The notes beneath the pieces are model-generated. The model was not told the origin of the DNA and searched no databases. It saw only the letters and a program-made list of their open reading frames with translations. The position numbers and the translations under genes were made by a program. A stretch of DNA of 28,802 bases from an uncultured Flavobacteriaceae bacterium (GTDB lineage: Bacteria; Bacteroidota; Bacteroidia; Flavobacteriales; Flavobacteriaceae): positions 1 through 28,802 of the forward strand of contig CAJWNW010000007.1 of the NCBI GenBank assembly GCA_913044085.1, in the 5' to 3' direction. Within the stretch, counting starts at the first letter, position 1. Every line of letters starts with the position of its first letter. Below are positions 1 through 10,000 of the stretch, in pieces.

Positions 1-2768
1 CTATTTTTTTTCTTTCGCTGATTGTCTTTTGTTTTGTCAAAGACAAAATCGATAATTTCTTGGTGTCTGCGTTTGGAGCGCGTGGCACTTCCCGCAGCTG
101 GAGCACTGTAACTGCGTCTGGAGGCAACCCGCCAGTTCTTGGCTGCTTCAACATGCAGTAACATATGGGCATAGGGCCCCATATTTCGGGGTTCTTCTTG
201 AGCCCAAACAATATCTGAGGCTTGTTTATACTTCGATAAAATAGAAGCAATTTCAGCTTCAGGGAGCGGAAATAATTGCTCGATGCGCACCAGGGCTATG
301 TCTGTCCGGTTCAATGATTCTTTAGCTTCTAATAAGTCATAGAAAAACTTACCGGTAACAAAAACGACTGTTTTGATTTTAGATGACTTCGCTGTTGAGT
401 CGTCTATTAAAGGCTGGAAACTCCCATTTGAAAAGTCTTCTACTGTGGAAATCACTCTGGGGTGTCTTAACAAGCTTTTTGGAGTAAATACAATTAGCGG
501 TTTTCTGTAATTAGATTTTAATTGGCGCCGCAATAAATGGAACATATTAGCTGGAGTAGAACAATCCACAACAAACATATTATTTTTAGCGCATAATTGA
601 AGGTAGCGTTCCATTCGTCCAGAAGAGTGTTCGGCACCTTGACCTTCATAGCCATGTGGCAAAAGCATGACAATACCATTAGGCGTTTTCCATTTATTTT
701 CACCACTTGAAATATACTGATCAATCATAATTTGAGCGCCATTGCTAAAATCGCCAAATTGTGCCTCCCATATTGTCAAAGTGTTGGGACTTGCCATGGC
801 ATACCCATAATCAAAACCAACGACTCCATACTCAGAAAGTAAGGAGTTATAAATTTGAAATTTACCTTGGTAGCTAGATATGTTATTGAGCAATAATAAT
901 TCTTCTTCACTTTCCTCGGCTTTGACCACTGCATGCCGGTGTGAAAAAGTACCGCGCTCCACGTCTTGACCAGAAATTCGAACATCATAACCTTCCTCTA
1001 ACAGCGACCCATAGGCCAAATGTTCAGCCATGGCCCAATCCAGTTTGTCTGTGTCAAACATCGTTTGTCTGGATTGCACCAATCGCTCAATTTTTCGAAT
1101 GAACTTTTTTCCCACAGGCAAGGTTGAAATTACCTTTGCAATTTGAGAAAGTTTTTCTTTTGGATACGATGTATCGACTGTTTTCAACATTCTATCCGCT
1201 TTAGCTCTTTTAAAATTTGTCCAGGCATCTTGCATAAAAGGTGTAATGACCGTTTTGTCCTCTTTACGTGAGTCTTCAAGTTCAGTCTCTAGGCTGGCTT
1301 TATAATTTTTTTCTAGCGTTTTTATATGGTTGTAATCAATAAGGCCTTGACTGATGAGTAATTCTGCATAAATATCTCTAGGGTTTTTGTGTTTGGAAAT
1401 GGCTTTATAAAGCTTTGGCTGTGTAAACCTCGGTTCATCGCCTTCGTTGTGTCCATATTTTCTGTAGCCCAACAAATCAATAAAAACATCGCGTTTAAAC
1501 GCCATTCGAAAATCCAATGCAAATCGTACGGCATGAACTACAGCCTCAACATCATCTGCATTGATATGTAACACTGGAGAAAGTGTCACCTTACCAACAT
1601 CCGTACAATAGGTGCTGGAACGACCATCTAGATAGTTAGTTGTAAACCCAATTTGATTGTTGACAACAATGTGTATGGTCCCATTAGTTTTGTAACCATC
1701 TAATTTAGCCATTTGCACTACCTCATAAATAAGGCCTTGCCCTGCAATGGCGGCATCGCCGTGCACAACAATAGGCAACACTTTACTAAAATCGTCGCTG
1801 TAATATTGATCTTGTTTCGCACGGGTAATACCTTGAACAACGGCGCCTACAGTTTCCAAGTGTGAGGGATTGGGAGCAATGCTTAAGTTTATGCGATTGC
1901 CATTGTCTGTTAAACGATCACTAGTCCATCCTAAATGGTATTTTACGTCGCCATCAAAAACTTCTTCTTCATAATCTTTACCATCAAATTCACTAAATAT
2001 ATCCTTTGCAGATTTACCAAAAATATTGGTCAGTGTGCTCAAGCGACCACGATGCGCCATGCCCATTACAAATTCTTTTACCCCGTAGGAAGCGGCTTGT
2101 TCAATCAAAGCGTCTAGGGCGGGAATGAGCGACTCATTGCCTTCAAGTGAAAAACGTTTTTGACCTACATATTTAGTGTGTAAAAAGTTTTCAAAAGATA
2201 CGGCTTCATTAAGTTTTTTTAGAATGTGTTTTTTTTCTTCAGCAGAAAAATTGCCATGATTGTCGTTTTGATTCAATCGGTTTTGAATCCATTGAATTTC
2301 AGCGGGTTGGCGGATGTACATATACTCTATCCCTATAGAGTCGCAATAAATAGCTTCCAAGTGTTGCCGAATCTCTCTAAGAGTCTTAGGGCCAATTCCT
2401 AAAATTTCTCCCGCATTAAAAACTGTTTCAAGATCATTGGACTTTAATCCGAAGTTTTCAATCTCTAAGGTTGGTGCATATTTTCTGCGTTCACGAACCG
2501 GGTTGGTTTTGGTAAATAAATGGCCTCTTGTACGATAGCCATCAATTAACTTGACAACTTGGAATTCCTTTTGAACATGTTCTGGAACCTGAGTAATAAC
2601 GCCCTCTACGACTTCACCGTTTAGGCCATAGGTTTCACTTCCAAAATCGTAACCTTGAAAAAAAGCCCTCCAGCTAGGTTCCACACTGTCGGGGTCATTC
2701 TTGTATTGTTCATACAATTCAGAGAAATAATCGGTGTGTGCAGCGTTTAAAAAAGAATACTTATCCAT
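1..2768 (-). CDS. sucA: 2-oxoglutarate dehydrogenase E1 component (3' end just cut off)
   Basis: Thiamine-diphosphate-dependent E1 of the 2-oxoglutarate dehydrogenase complex, which decarboxylates 2-oxoglutarate and passes the succinyl group to lipoyl-E2 in the TCA cycle. The frame opens at the ATG at 2766-2768 and I read it at the start, middle and end of the window. The N-terminus has the family's E2-binding segment (MDKYSFLNAAHTDYF, then DSVEPSWRAFFQGYDFG). HGDAAIAGQGL lies near residue 337 and GHNEGDEP near residue 443, both typical E1 cofactor and active-site motifs. The tail SAPAAGSATRS followed by KRRHQEIIDF is the usual SucA C-terminus. About 922 codons are present and the stop lies just beyond base 1. 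The E2 gene sucB is expected further left (inference). Transcribed in the same direction as the upstream polyprenyl synthase, 115 bp away, but probably from its own promoter. Confidence 0.96.
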   Translation of the reverse strand, partial: MDKYSFLNAAHTDYFSELYEQYKNDPDSVEPSWRAFFQGYDFGSETYGLNGEVVEGVITQVPEHVQKEFQVVKLIDGYRTRGHLFTKTNPVRERRKYAPTLEIENFGLKSNDLETVFNAGEILGIGPKTLREIRQHLEAIYCDSIGIEYMYIRQPAEIQWIQNRLNQNDNHGNFSAEEKKHILKKLNEAVSFENFLHTKYVGQKRFSLEGNESLIPALDALIEQAASYGVKEFVMGMAHRGRLSTLTNIFGKSAKDIFSEFDGKDYEEEVFDGDVKYHLGWTSDRLTDNGNRINLSIAPNPSHLETVGAVVQGITRAKQDQYYSDDFSKVLPIVVHGDAAIAGQGLIYEVVQMAKLDGYKTNGTIHIVVNNQIGFTTNYLDGRSSTYCTDVGKVTLSPVLHINADDVEAVVHAVRFALDFRMAFKRDVFIDLLGYRKYGHNEGDEPRFTQPKLYKAISKHKNPRDIYAELLISQGLIDYNHIKTLEKNYKASLETELEDSRKEDKTVITPFMQDAWTNFKRAKADRMLKTVDTSYPKEKLSQIAKVISTLPVGKKFIRKIERLVQSRQTMFDTDKLDWAMAEHLAYGSLLEEGYDVRISGQDVERGTFSHRHAVVKAEESEEELLLLNNISSYQGKFQIYNSLLSEYGVVGFDYGYAMASPNTLTIWEAQFGDFSNGAQIMIDQYISSGENKWKTPNGIVMLLPHGYEGQGAEHSSGRMERYLQLCAKNNMFVVDCSTPANMFHLLRRQLKSNYRKPLIVFTPKSLLRHPRVISTVEDFSNGSFQPLIDDSTAKSSKIKTVVFVTGKFFYDLLEAKESLNRTDIALVRIEQLFPLPEAEIASILSKYKQASDIVWAQEEPRNMGPYAHMLLHVEAAKNWRVASRRSYSAPAAGSATRSKRRHQEIIDFVFDKTKDNQRKKKN

Positions 2769-2813
2769 ATAGGTCCATACGTCCTGTAAAAAACGTGGTT
2801 AAAATTCTTAAAT

Positions 2814-2821
2814 CAAAAATA
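2814..2821 (-). promoter_or_regulatory. candidate -7 box for sucA (TATTTTTG)
   Basis: On the minus strand TATTTTTG matches the Bacteroidetes -7 consensus TAnnTTTG and would start transcription about 40 bp upstream of the sucA ATG. I do not see a clear -33 TTG at the expected spacing. The position where one would lie holds an inverted repeat, TGTGA-AAA-TCACA at 2829-2841. Because the region is AT-rich, this is only suggestive. Confidence 0.3.
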
Positions 2822-2883
2822 CAAATTTTGTGAAAATCACACAGTGTTTTTAGGTTTTAATATGATAAAGAATACAACGATTT

Positions 2884-3858
2884 TTAAGACGTTCTTGTCA
2901 TCAATTCTATACCAAAATCACAAAGGCTTTCTTTTTTTATTGAGGATATTTCTAGTGAATTAATAACATCAAAGGCGGCTTTGGTGTAATCTTGTATTGA
3001 TTGATTTGTGGCATCAGCAGCACCGGTTTGCTCAAAAACTTGAAGTACAGTTGCTATTTTTTCATCTGAATGAACTGAATTTTTACCATACAAGGTTTTT
3101 AACTTACGCTTATCCGATTCTGATCCAAGCGCCATGGCCTTTAGATATAAATAGGTTTTTTTGTTTTCAATGATATCCCCGCCAACTTGTTTGCCAAAAG
3201 TTTTTGGGTCTCCAAAGGCATCCAGAAAATCATCTTGTAATTGAAACGCAATTCCAAGATTTCTTCCAAAATCATAACATTTTTGCTGATTTTCCATGGA
3301 AGCTTCTGCTACAATCGCCCCCATTTGCATCGCCGCTGCCACCAAAACAGCGGTCTTATATTCAATCATTTTTAGGTATTCTGGTATACTGACATCGGTT
3401 CGGGTCTCAAAATCAATATCGTATTGCTGTCCTTCACAAACCTTCAAGGCGGTTTTACTGAACAATGCTGTCAATTCTTTAAACTGTTTTGCATTGTAGC
3501 CTTCAAATAATTTATAGGCCATTATAAGCATTGCATCTCCAGATAATATTCCAGTGTTTAAATTCCATTTTTCGTGCACGGTTTTTTGACCTCTACGCAG
3601 TGGCGCCTTGTCCATTATGTCATCGTGAATCAAAGAAAAATTATGAAAGACCTCTATCGCCAAACCAGCATCTAAAGCATTGGAAACCTCACCATCAAAA
3701 CAGTCTGTGGTCATCAAGGTTAATATGGGACGTAAACGCTTACCTCCCAATCCAAGAATGTATTGAATAGGCTCGTATAAGCTTAAGGGGGCCCGCTCTT
3801 TATTGTAAGCCTCTAAATGAGCAATAAATTGAGACTGGTAATGCTGTATAGCTTTCAT
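2884..3858 (-). CDS. trans-polyprenyl (farnesyl/geranylgeranyl-type) diphosphate synthase
   Basis: Class I trans-isoprenyl diphosphate synthase of 324 aa, a normal length. It condenses isopentenyl diphosphate onto an allylic diphosphate using Mg2+ bound by two Asp-rich motifs. Visible motifs in order: GGKRLRP at 38-44, first Asp-rich motif DDIMD at 79-83 followed by RRGQ, GQQYDIDF around 143-150, KTA at 168-170, second Asp-rich motif DDFLD at 209-213, and GKQVGGDI then KKTYL. The first motif is the plain DDxxD form without the two-residue insertion of bacterial type II FPP synthases, and Phe74 is five residues upstream of it. That combination is known from archaeal-type GGPP synthases, so a C15-C20 product is likelier than a long quinone tail; this is inference. 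Divergent from the efflux operon across 125 bp. No symbol is given because ispA, crtE and others cannot be separated here. Confidence 0.93.
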   Translation of the reverse strand: MKAIQHYQSQFIAHLEAYNKERAPLSLYEPIQYILGLGGKRLRPILTLMTTDCFDGEVSNALDAGLAIEVFHNFSLIHDDIMDKAPLRRGQKTVHEKWNLNTGILSGDAMLIMAYKLFEGYNAKQFKELTALFSKTALKVCEGQQYDIDFETRTDVSIPEYLKMIEYKTAVLVAAAMQMGAIVAEASMENQQKCYDFGRNLGIAFQLQDDFLDAFGDPKTFGKQVGGDIIENKKTYLYLKAMALGSESDKRKLKTLYGKNSVHSDEKIATVLQVFEQTGAADATNQSIQDYTKAAFDVINSLEISSIKKESLCDFGIELMTRTS

Positions 3859-3932
3859 TTAAACAAAAATAACAGATTTACATTTATAAACCGTCTAAGG
3901 TTCAACAAATGTTAAAAAAATGTAAAACTTTA

Positions 3933-3958
3933 GAAACTTTTATTGTTTTTTAAGTTTC
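3933..3958. promoter_or_regulatory. candidate TetR-family operator (inverted repeat)
   Basis: GAAACTT at 3933-3939 and its exact reverse complement AAGTTTC at 3952-3958 are separated by 12 bp. The repeat overlaps the putative -33 element (TTG at 3943-3945) and part of the spacer of the efflux-operon promoter. A repressor bound here would block RNA polymerase. The 26-bp span is compatible with operators of TetR-family efflux repressors such as QacR and AcrR. Assignment to the TetR gene 26 bp downstream is inference. Confidence 0.4.
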
Positions 3959-3972
3959 CTGTGTTATATTTA
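3943..3972 (+). promoter_or_regulatory. candidate promoter of the efflux operon
   Basis: TTG at 3943-3945, 19 bp, then TATATTTA at 3965-3972, which matches 7 of 8 positions of the Bacteroidetes -7 consensus TAnnTTTG. Transcription would start a few bases before the TetR ATG at 3984, giving a very short leader. It is the only good candidate upstream of the four tightly packed genes 3984-10339. Confidence 0.42.
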
Positions 3973-3983
3973 CAGTCCTTTTT

Positions 3984-4589
3984 ATGAAAGCAAAAATTAT
4001 ATCAAAATCTGAAGAATTGTTTTTAAGTCTCGGCTTTAAAAATGTGACAATGGATGAAATAGCCAATGCAATGGGTATATCAAAAAAAACTATTTACGCT
4101 CATTTTTCTAATAAGGTAGAATTGGTGCGTTCGGTGACTTTTTCTATTCTCGAATACATTCATAAAAATATTGAACAGATCAATGAAAATGCGGTAAATC
4201 CTATTGAAAAGATGTATGATATAAATATGTTCATTATGCATTATTTAAGAAATGAACGCGGTTCTGCTCAATTTCAACTCAAGAAATACTATCCCACTAT
4301 TTTTGAACAACTTGAAGTCAAAAAGTTTGAAAAAATGCATTCTTCAGTTGAAAACAGTTTAAAAAAAGGAATCGAACTAAAGCTTTTTAGAGCCGACATT
4401 GATGTGGCATTTATTTCAAGAATTTATTTCATAGGTATGTCGGGAATTAGGGATACAGCCGTTTTTAAAGAAAATCAGTTCAACAAAAATTACTTGATGA
4501 ATAGTTATTTAGAATACCACCTTCGCGCCATTGTCACTGACAAAGGCTTTAAGATTTTAAATAAGCACATACAAAAAAATAAGCCCTGA
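3984..4589 (+). CDS. TetR/AcrR-family transcriptional regulator, likely repressor of the efflux operon
   Basis: 201-aa regulator with an N-terminal TetR helix-turn-helix (about residues 1-50): the segment FKNVTMDEIANAMGIS followed by KKTIYAHFSNK is the classical TetR_N signature. The remaining 150 residues are the helical ligand-binding and dimerisation domain, too divergent to predict a ligand. It is the first gene of the operon; its TGA is separated by one base from the ATG of the TolC-like gene, so regulator and pump are co-transcribed. This is typical of autoregulated drug-efflux systems. A perfect inverted repeat lies in its promoter at 3933-3958. Function as local repressor is inferred from position. 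Confidence 0.9.
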   Translation: MKAKIISKSEELFLSLGFKNVTMDEIANAMGISKKTIYAHFSNKVELVRSVTFSILEYIHKNIEQINENAVNPIEKMYDINMFIMHYLRNERGSAQFQLKKYYPTIFEQLEVKKFEKMHSSVENSLKKGIELKLFRADIDVAFISRIYFIGMSGIRDTAVFKENQFNKNYLMNSYLEYHLRAIVTDKGFKILNKHIQKNKP

Positions 4590-4590
4590 A

Positions 4591-5928
4591 ATGCATAAAG
4601 TTTTTGCCCTTTTATTTTTTTCTTTTTCTGTTTTTTCACAAAATGAAACCCTGGTTTTTTCATTAGAAGAGGCCATTGACTACGCGTACTCAAATAATAA
4701 ACTGGCATTGGACAGTCAAAGTGATGTCCGTATGGCGGAGCTTCAAAAATTGGAAACCACAGCCACAGGGCTCCCCCAAATAAGTGCAGACATTTCCTAT
4801 AATAATTGGATTGAACAGCAAATTTCTCTTATCCCTGCTGAATTTTTTGGCGGCATGCCAGGCGATTTTATTGAAGTGGCTTTTGGAACCCAGCAAACGT
4901 TAAATGGAACTGTTACCTTAAAACAAAAATTGTTTGATGGCTCTTACCTTGTCGCGCTTCAGGCTTCTAAAGTCTATTTAGAGATTTCAAAAAACGCCAA
5001 AGAAAAGACGCTTAGCGAACTAAGAAAAGTAGTAACCAATGCCTATGGAAGTGTCCTTTTGGCGGAGGAAAATATTTCAATTTTAGATGCAAACATTGCA
5101 GTCCTTGAAAAGAGCATTACAGAGCTTCAAAAGGTCTATGAAAATGGTTTGACCGAAGTTGAAAACATTGAACAGCTTCAGTTGACCCGCGCTGGTTTGG
5201 TGAGTGCCAGAAATTACAATGCTATTCTTAAAAACTTGGCTTATGAAATGTTCAATTTAACCCTTGGGCTTGACATTGATACCCCAGTTAATTTGAAAGA
5301 ACGAATGGAAGATTTGGTCGTGAAAGTTTTATTGTCTCCTTCGGAAACTTCAAATAGTAGTTTGGAGAACAACGTTGATTACAAAATTGCTCTCAATAAT
5401 GTGCGTTCCAATGCGCTGTTATTCAAACTTGAAAAAAGCAAGGCCTTGCCTACAATAAATGCATACATCAATGGTGGCTACGCAGGTAACAACAACCGCT
5501 TTAATTTTCTAGATCGCTCCCAGAAATGGTTTGGTGCTTCTTTATTTGGAGTCAATATGTCGATCCCCATGTTCAGTTCCTTGGGAAGATCGGCAGCGAC
5601 ACAAAAAGCTAAAATAGCGCTTGAGAAGTCGGAACGAGCGCTTGTCAATACACAGCAAGAATTGAAAATTAAAATCAAACGGGCGCAAAATGAATTGGCC
5701 TTTGCACAACAAGACTTAGAAACCAAAAAACAGGCCCAAAATCTAGCCAAACGTATCGAAGAAAAAAACCAAATAAAGTTTTTTGAAGGCTTGGCTTCTA
5801 GTTTTGAACTCAGTCAAGCACAAACGCAGCTATACACCGCCCAAAAGCAATATATGGAAGCCATGCTTTCAATGCTAAAAAAGCACATTGCCTTGGACGT
5901 ATTGTTAAACCCTAATCCAATAAATTAA
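4591..5928 (+). CDS. TolC-family outer-membrane efflux protein
   Basis: 445-aa outer-membrane channel of a tripartite RND pump. It begins with a signal peptide (MHKVFALLFFSFSVFSQ, cleavage probably near residue 17), followed by SLEEAIDYAYSNN, the recurrent helix at the start of OEP/TolC repeats. Long helical heptad-like stretches (around 125-215 and 330-430) alternate with beta-strand regions, as expected for two OEP repeats. Its start lies one base after the TetR stop and its TAA directly abuts the ATG of the adaptor, so translation is probably coupled. The exported substrate cannot be told from sequence. Confidence 0.92.
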   Translation: MHKVFALLFFSFSVFSQNETLVFSLEEAIDYAYSNNKLALDSQSDVRMAELQKLETTATGLPQISADISYNNWIEQQISLIPAEFFGGMPGDFIEVAFGTQQTLNGTVTLKQKLFDGSYLVALQASKVYLEISKNAKEKTLSELRKVVTNAYGSVLLAEENISILDANIAVLEKSITELQKVYENGLTEVENIEQLQLTRAGLVSARNYNAILKNLAYEMFNLTLGLDIDTPVNLKERMEDLVVKVLLSPSETSNSSLENNVDYKIALNNVRSNALLFKLEKSKALPTINAYINGGYAGNNNRFNFLDRSQKWFGASLFGVNMSIPMFSSLGRSAATQKAKIALEKSERALVNTQQELKIKIKRAQNELAFAQQDLETKKQAQNLAKRIEEKNQIKFFEGLASSFELSQAQTQLYTAQKQYMEAMLSMLKKHIALDVLLNPNPIN

Positions 5929-7071
5929 ATGAAACTCCGGATGAAAAAAATATACGCATATGCCACTCTAGTATTGGTAAGTTCTTGCGGTAAAACAGCG
6001 AAGCAGTCCGAAAACCTTTTAGAGCTTAACAGCAAAAAAGAAGTGTTAATTGAACAGATTGACAGCTTGAGTCAGCTGCTTAATTCGGTGGAACTAAACA
6101 TCTCAAAATTAGATACAAACAAGCGTTTAACTGCCGTTAATACCATAAAAGCCCAAAGGAAACTGTTTCAACATTTTATTGAAGTTCAAGGCACAGTCGA
6201 AGCAGAACAGAGTGTCGAACTATACCCAGAAAGCAGTGGCAGCATTACAAACATATTTGTCGAAGAAGGACAAAGCGTTTACAAGGGCCAAACCTTGATT
6301 CAAATTGACAATTCAATTCTAAAAACCAATATGGCAGAATTGCAAACGCAATTGGAATTGGCCAGCACTACATATGAGCGTCAAAAGCGTTTGTGGAATC
6401 AGAACATTGGCAGTGAAATTCAATTTTTACAATCAAAAGCTAAAAAAGAAGGGCTCGAAAATAGCATTGAAAGTTTAAAGGCCCAAGCGAAAAAACTTAA
6501 AATTTCAGCTCCTTTTTCAGGGACTGTAGATGAGGTGTTCTCTAAAATTGGTGGCCTTGCAACCCCAATAACGCCTGCGATTCGCTTGGTAAATCTAAAA
6601 CAAGTCCATGTAGAAAGCGAGGTCACTGAAACCTATCTTAAACACATCCAAAAAGGAACTGAGGTTGAGTTGTTTTTCCCAACCATTGGTAAAAACATAA
6701 GCACCAAAGTTAGCCAAGTTGGAAATTATATCAATCCTAACAATCGCAGTTTTAAAATTCGCATTAATGTGGATAATCCAAAAAATGAATTAAAAGCAAA
6801 TTTATTGGCGGATCTAAAAATCAATGACTTCAAGCAAAACGGCATCGTCATCCCGACCAAATTAATTCAAAAGGACCGCAAAGGAGATTCCTATGTATAC
6901 ACCCTAAAAAAAGAAAAGGAGAGCTATTTGGCAGAAAAAACCTATATAGTAGAAAAAATGACCTATTCTAATGAATCCTTCATAGCAGATGGCCTTTTAG
7001 AAGATGCGCTTATTGTTGACAAAGGTGCGCGATTGATCAAAGCCAATGAAACTGTAATTCTAGCAGAATAA
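5929..7071 (+). CDS. RND efflux periplasmic adaptor (membrane fusion protein), lipoprotein
   Basis: 380-aa HlyD/AcrA-type adaptor linking the inner-membrane pump to the TolC-like channel. A lipoprotein signal ends in the lipobox LVSSC with acylated Cys20 counted from the first ATG. The downstream ATG at 5941 (MKKIYAYATL) gives a more typical signal sequence and could be the true start; the first ATG directly abuts the previous stop. After a short coiled coil (about 30-60) comes a barrel/lipoyl half-motif (GSITNIFVEEGQSVYKGQTL), a hairpin coiled coil, then the second lipoyl half (ISAPFSGTVDEVF) and the beta-barrel domain. Seven bases separate it from the pump gene. Confidence 0.92.
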   Translation: MKLRMKKIYAYATLVLVSSCGKTAKQSENLLELNSKKEVLIEQIDSLSQLLNSVELNISKLDTNKRLTAVNTIKAQRKLFQHFIEVQGTVEAEQSVELYPESSGSITNIFVEEGQSVYKGQTLIQIDNSILKTNMAELQTQLELASTTYERQKRLWNQNIGSEIQFLQSKAKKEGLENSIESLKAQAKKLKISAPFSGTVDEVFSKIGGLATPITPAIRLVNLKQVHVESEVTETYLKHIQKGTEVELFFPTIGKNISTKVSQVGNYINPNNRSFKIRINVDNPKNELKANLLADLKINDFKQNGIVIPTKLIQKDRKGDSYVYTLKKEKESYLAEKTYIVEKMTYSNESFIADGLLEDALIVDKGARLIKANETVILAE

Positions 7072-7078
7072 TCAAACC

Positions 7079-10000
7079 ATGGGGACTAAAAAATTTAAAG
7101 AATTTAAACTTTCGTCTTGGGCAATTTCCAACAAATCGACTGTGGCGGTCATTACCTTCATCGTAATATTGGGGGGATTGTTGTCTTATATGAGTATGCC
7201 AAGAGAAAATTTTCCAGAAATCATTGTTCCTCAAATATATGTTGCAACACCCTATCCTGGAAACTCAGCGCTGGATGTTGAAAAATTAATTACCAAACGC
7301 CTGGAAAAAGAAATCAATGCCATTACGGGAATTGATAAAATCACATCCAATTCGATCCAAGGCTATTCAAGTATCAAGGTGGAATTCAATTTTGACATAA
7401 CACCCTCTGAAGCGCTTCTTAAGGTAAAAGACCGTGTGGATATTGCAATGGCGGATAAAGATTTTCCAAAAGATTTGCCAACCGAGCCTAGCGTAACAGA
7501 AGTGAATTTTAGTGAAATGATGCCTATAATGAACATCAACCTTTCGGGAGATTTTTCTATGGATCAATTGAAAGACTATGCCGAATATCTGGAGGATGAA
7601 ATTGAAGCGCTTACAGAAATTTCTGGTGTAGATATTCGTGGCGTTCAAGAAAAAGAGTTGGAGGTGGCTATAGACCTATACAAAATGGAAAGCTCAAAAA
7701 TTAGCTTTACAGATGTAGAAAACGCCATTGATTTCGAAAATCAGAGCATTTCAAGTGGAGACATCCTAGAAGACGGTACCCGAAGGAACGTTCGCGTAGT
7801 CGGTGAGTTTGTGGATCCTTTAAAGGTTAAAGACATTGTTGTAAAACGTGAAAAGGGCAATATTGTTTACTTGAGAGATATCGCAGATGTGACTTTCAAA
7901 GAGCAGGAAAAACAAAGCTATGCTAGGGAGTATTTACAGCCTGTGGTTATGTTGGATGTCAAAAAACGTAGTGGTCAAAATTTATTGGTGGCGTCTTCTA
8001 AAATTGATGAAATTATAAAAACTGCAAAAGCCAATGTCTTTCCATCAAACCTTGTTATTTCCAAAACAAATGACCAATCTAACGACACTAAAACGATGGT
8101 GGCAGACCTTGAAAATAGCATTGTTTTGGGAATTATCTTAGTCGTCGCGGTTTTATATTTCTTTTTAGGGTTTAGAAATGCACTTTTTGTTGGGATTGCG
8201 ATTCCGCTTTCAATGTTATTATCCTTTATAATCCTAAGCTTTCTTGGGGTTACTCTCAACACCATGGTGCTGTTTTCATTGGTTATCGCTTTGGGTATGC
8301 TTGTAGATAATGGAATTGTTGTTGTAGAAAATGTCTACCGCTTAATGGACAAAGGCCACTCGAGAATTGAAGCTACAAAAAAAGGCGTTGGAGAAGTCGC
8401 CATGCCCATCATCGCATCTACGGCTACCACGCTTGCTGCTTTTATACCACTGGTATTGTGGGATGGTATTGTTGGGGAATTTATGCAATGGCTGCCCATT
8501 ACACTGATTATTGTATTGAGCTCTTCCCTATTTGTCGCATTGGTAATCAACCCTATGTTGATTTCACTTTTTATGAAAGTTATTCCCAAAAAAGAAAACA
8601 AATTAACTTTTATTCACACACTAGAAAAATCCTATCAAAAATTCCTGAGTTATGCCTTGAAGGGCAAAAATCCTTATGGTATTCTTGCGGGTACATTTTC
8701 CTTACTTTTCTTAGCCGCTGGTTTAATGTATCTATTTCCACCAAAAATACTCTTCTTCCCTGATACCGAAGCAAAGCAAGTCTTTGTTTTCTTAGAATAC
8801 CCCATTGGAACAGACATTGAAGAAACAAACTTGTTATCCAAAAGAATTGAATCTGACATAGAGAACCATCTAATGCAATACGAAACCAACGGAGAGAACT
8901 TTCTTGTGACCTCCGTTATTGGTCAAGTTGGAGAAGGAACGGCCGATCCAAGCCGAGGACAAACTGGAGGAAACACCCCTAATAAAGCAAGAATTACGGT
9001 TGATTTTGTAAAGTTTCAGGACCGAAAAGGCATCAGCTCAGAACAAGTACTTAGGGACATTCGAGAGGTCATTCAAGGTTATCCCGGCGTTCGAATTGTC
9101 GTTGACAAACCCGCTGATGGTCCCCCCACGGGATCTCCAATCAACCTTGAAATCAAAGGGGATAATTACGAATTGATACTAGAAACCGCCAACAACCTTA
9201 AACAATTTATTGACAGGGCCAACATTCCTGGTATCGAAGAATTAAAATTGGATATTGATCAAGGAAAACCAGAACTGTTGGTACAAGTAGACCGTCAAAA
9301 AGCAAGGCGTCTTGGTATTTCCACGGCACAAATTGGAAGCAGTCTAAGAACCGCGCTTTATGGTAAAGAAGTTTCAACTTACAAAGACTTAAAAGACGAC
9401 TACCCTATCAATATCAGGCTTAAAAACGCATTTCGGTACGATAGAAATGCATTGATGAATCAGAAAATCACGTTTAGAAATCAAAGCAGTGGACGCATCA
9501 AACAGGTACCGATTTCAGCGGTGGCCAGCACCCAAAACAACAGCAGTTTTAATGCAGTCAAACGCATTGATATGGATCGTGTGGTCACGGTTTACTCAAA
9601 CGTACTGAGCGGCTATAATCCAACCGATGTCAATGCAAAAATTAAAACCTTTATTGAAGATTTTGAGGTTCCGAAAGGCCTTGAAATTAGCTTTACAGGC
9701 GAACAAGAAAAACAAGCTGAAGAAATGGCTTTTCTAAGCAAAGCACTTTTGATTGCAGTACTCTTGATCTTTTTAATATTGGTCGCCCAATTCAACTCTG
9801 CAAGCACCCCAATTATCATTTCAATATCCGTTGTTTTAAGTTTGATTGGTGTCCTTTTTGGATTGCTTATTTTCCGAATGGATTTTGTCATTCTAATGAC
9901 AATGATAGGCATCATTTCACTGGCTGGTATTGTCGTTAATAATGCTATTGTATTGATTGACTACATCAATCTGACTATCAAAAGAAAGCGCAGAGCCCTC

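Noticed and set aside
1..3. CTA read as a TAG stop for sucA
   Set aside because: Not in the sucA frame (codons begin at positions equal to 2 modulo 3); the in-frame reading continues through AAT at 5-3 and runs off the window.
3864..3871. Perfect TAnnTTTG box (TATTTTTG) on the minus strand before the polyprenyl synthase
   Set aside because: It would start transcription at or inside the ATG and has no -33 partner; likely chance in AT-rich DNA, though a leaderless mRNA is not excluded.
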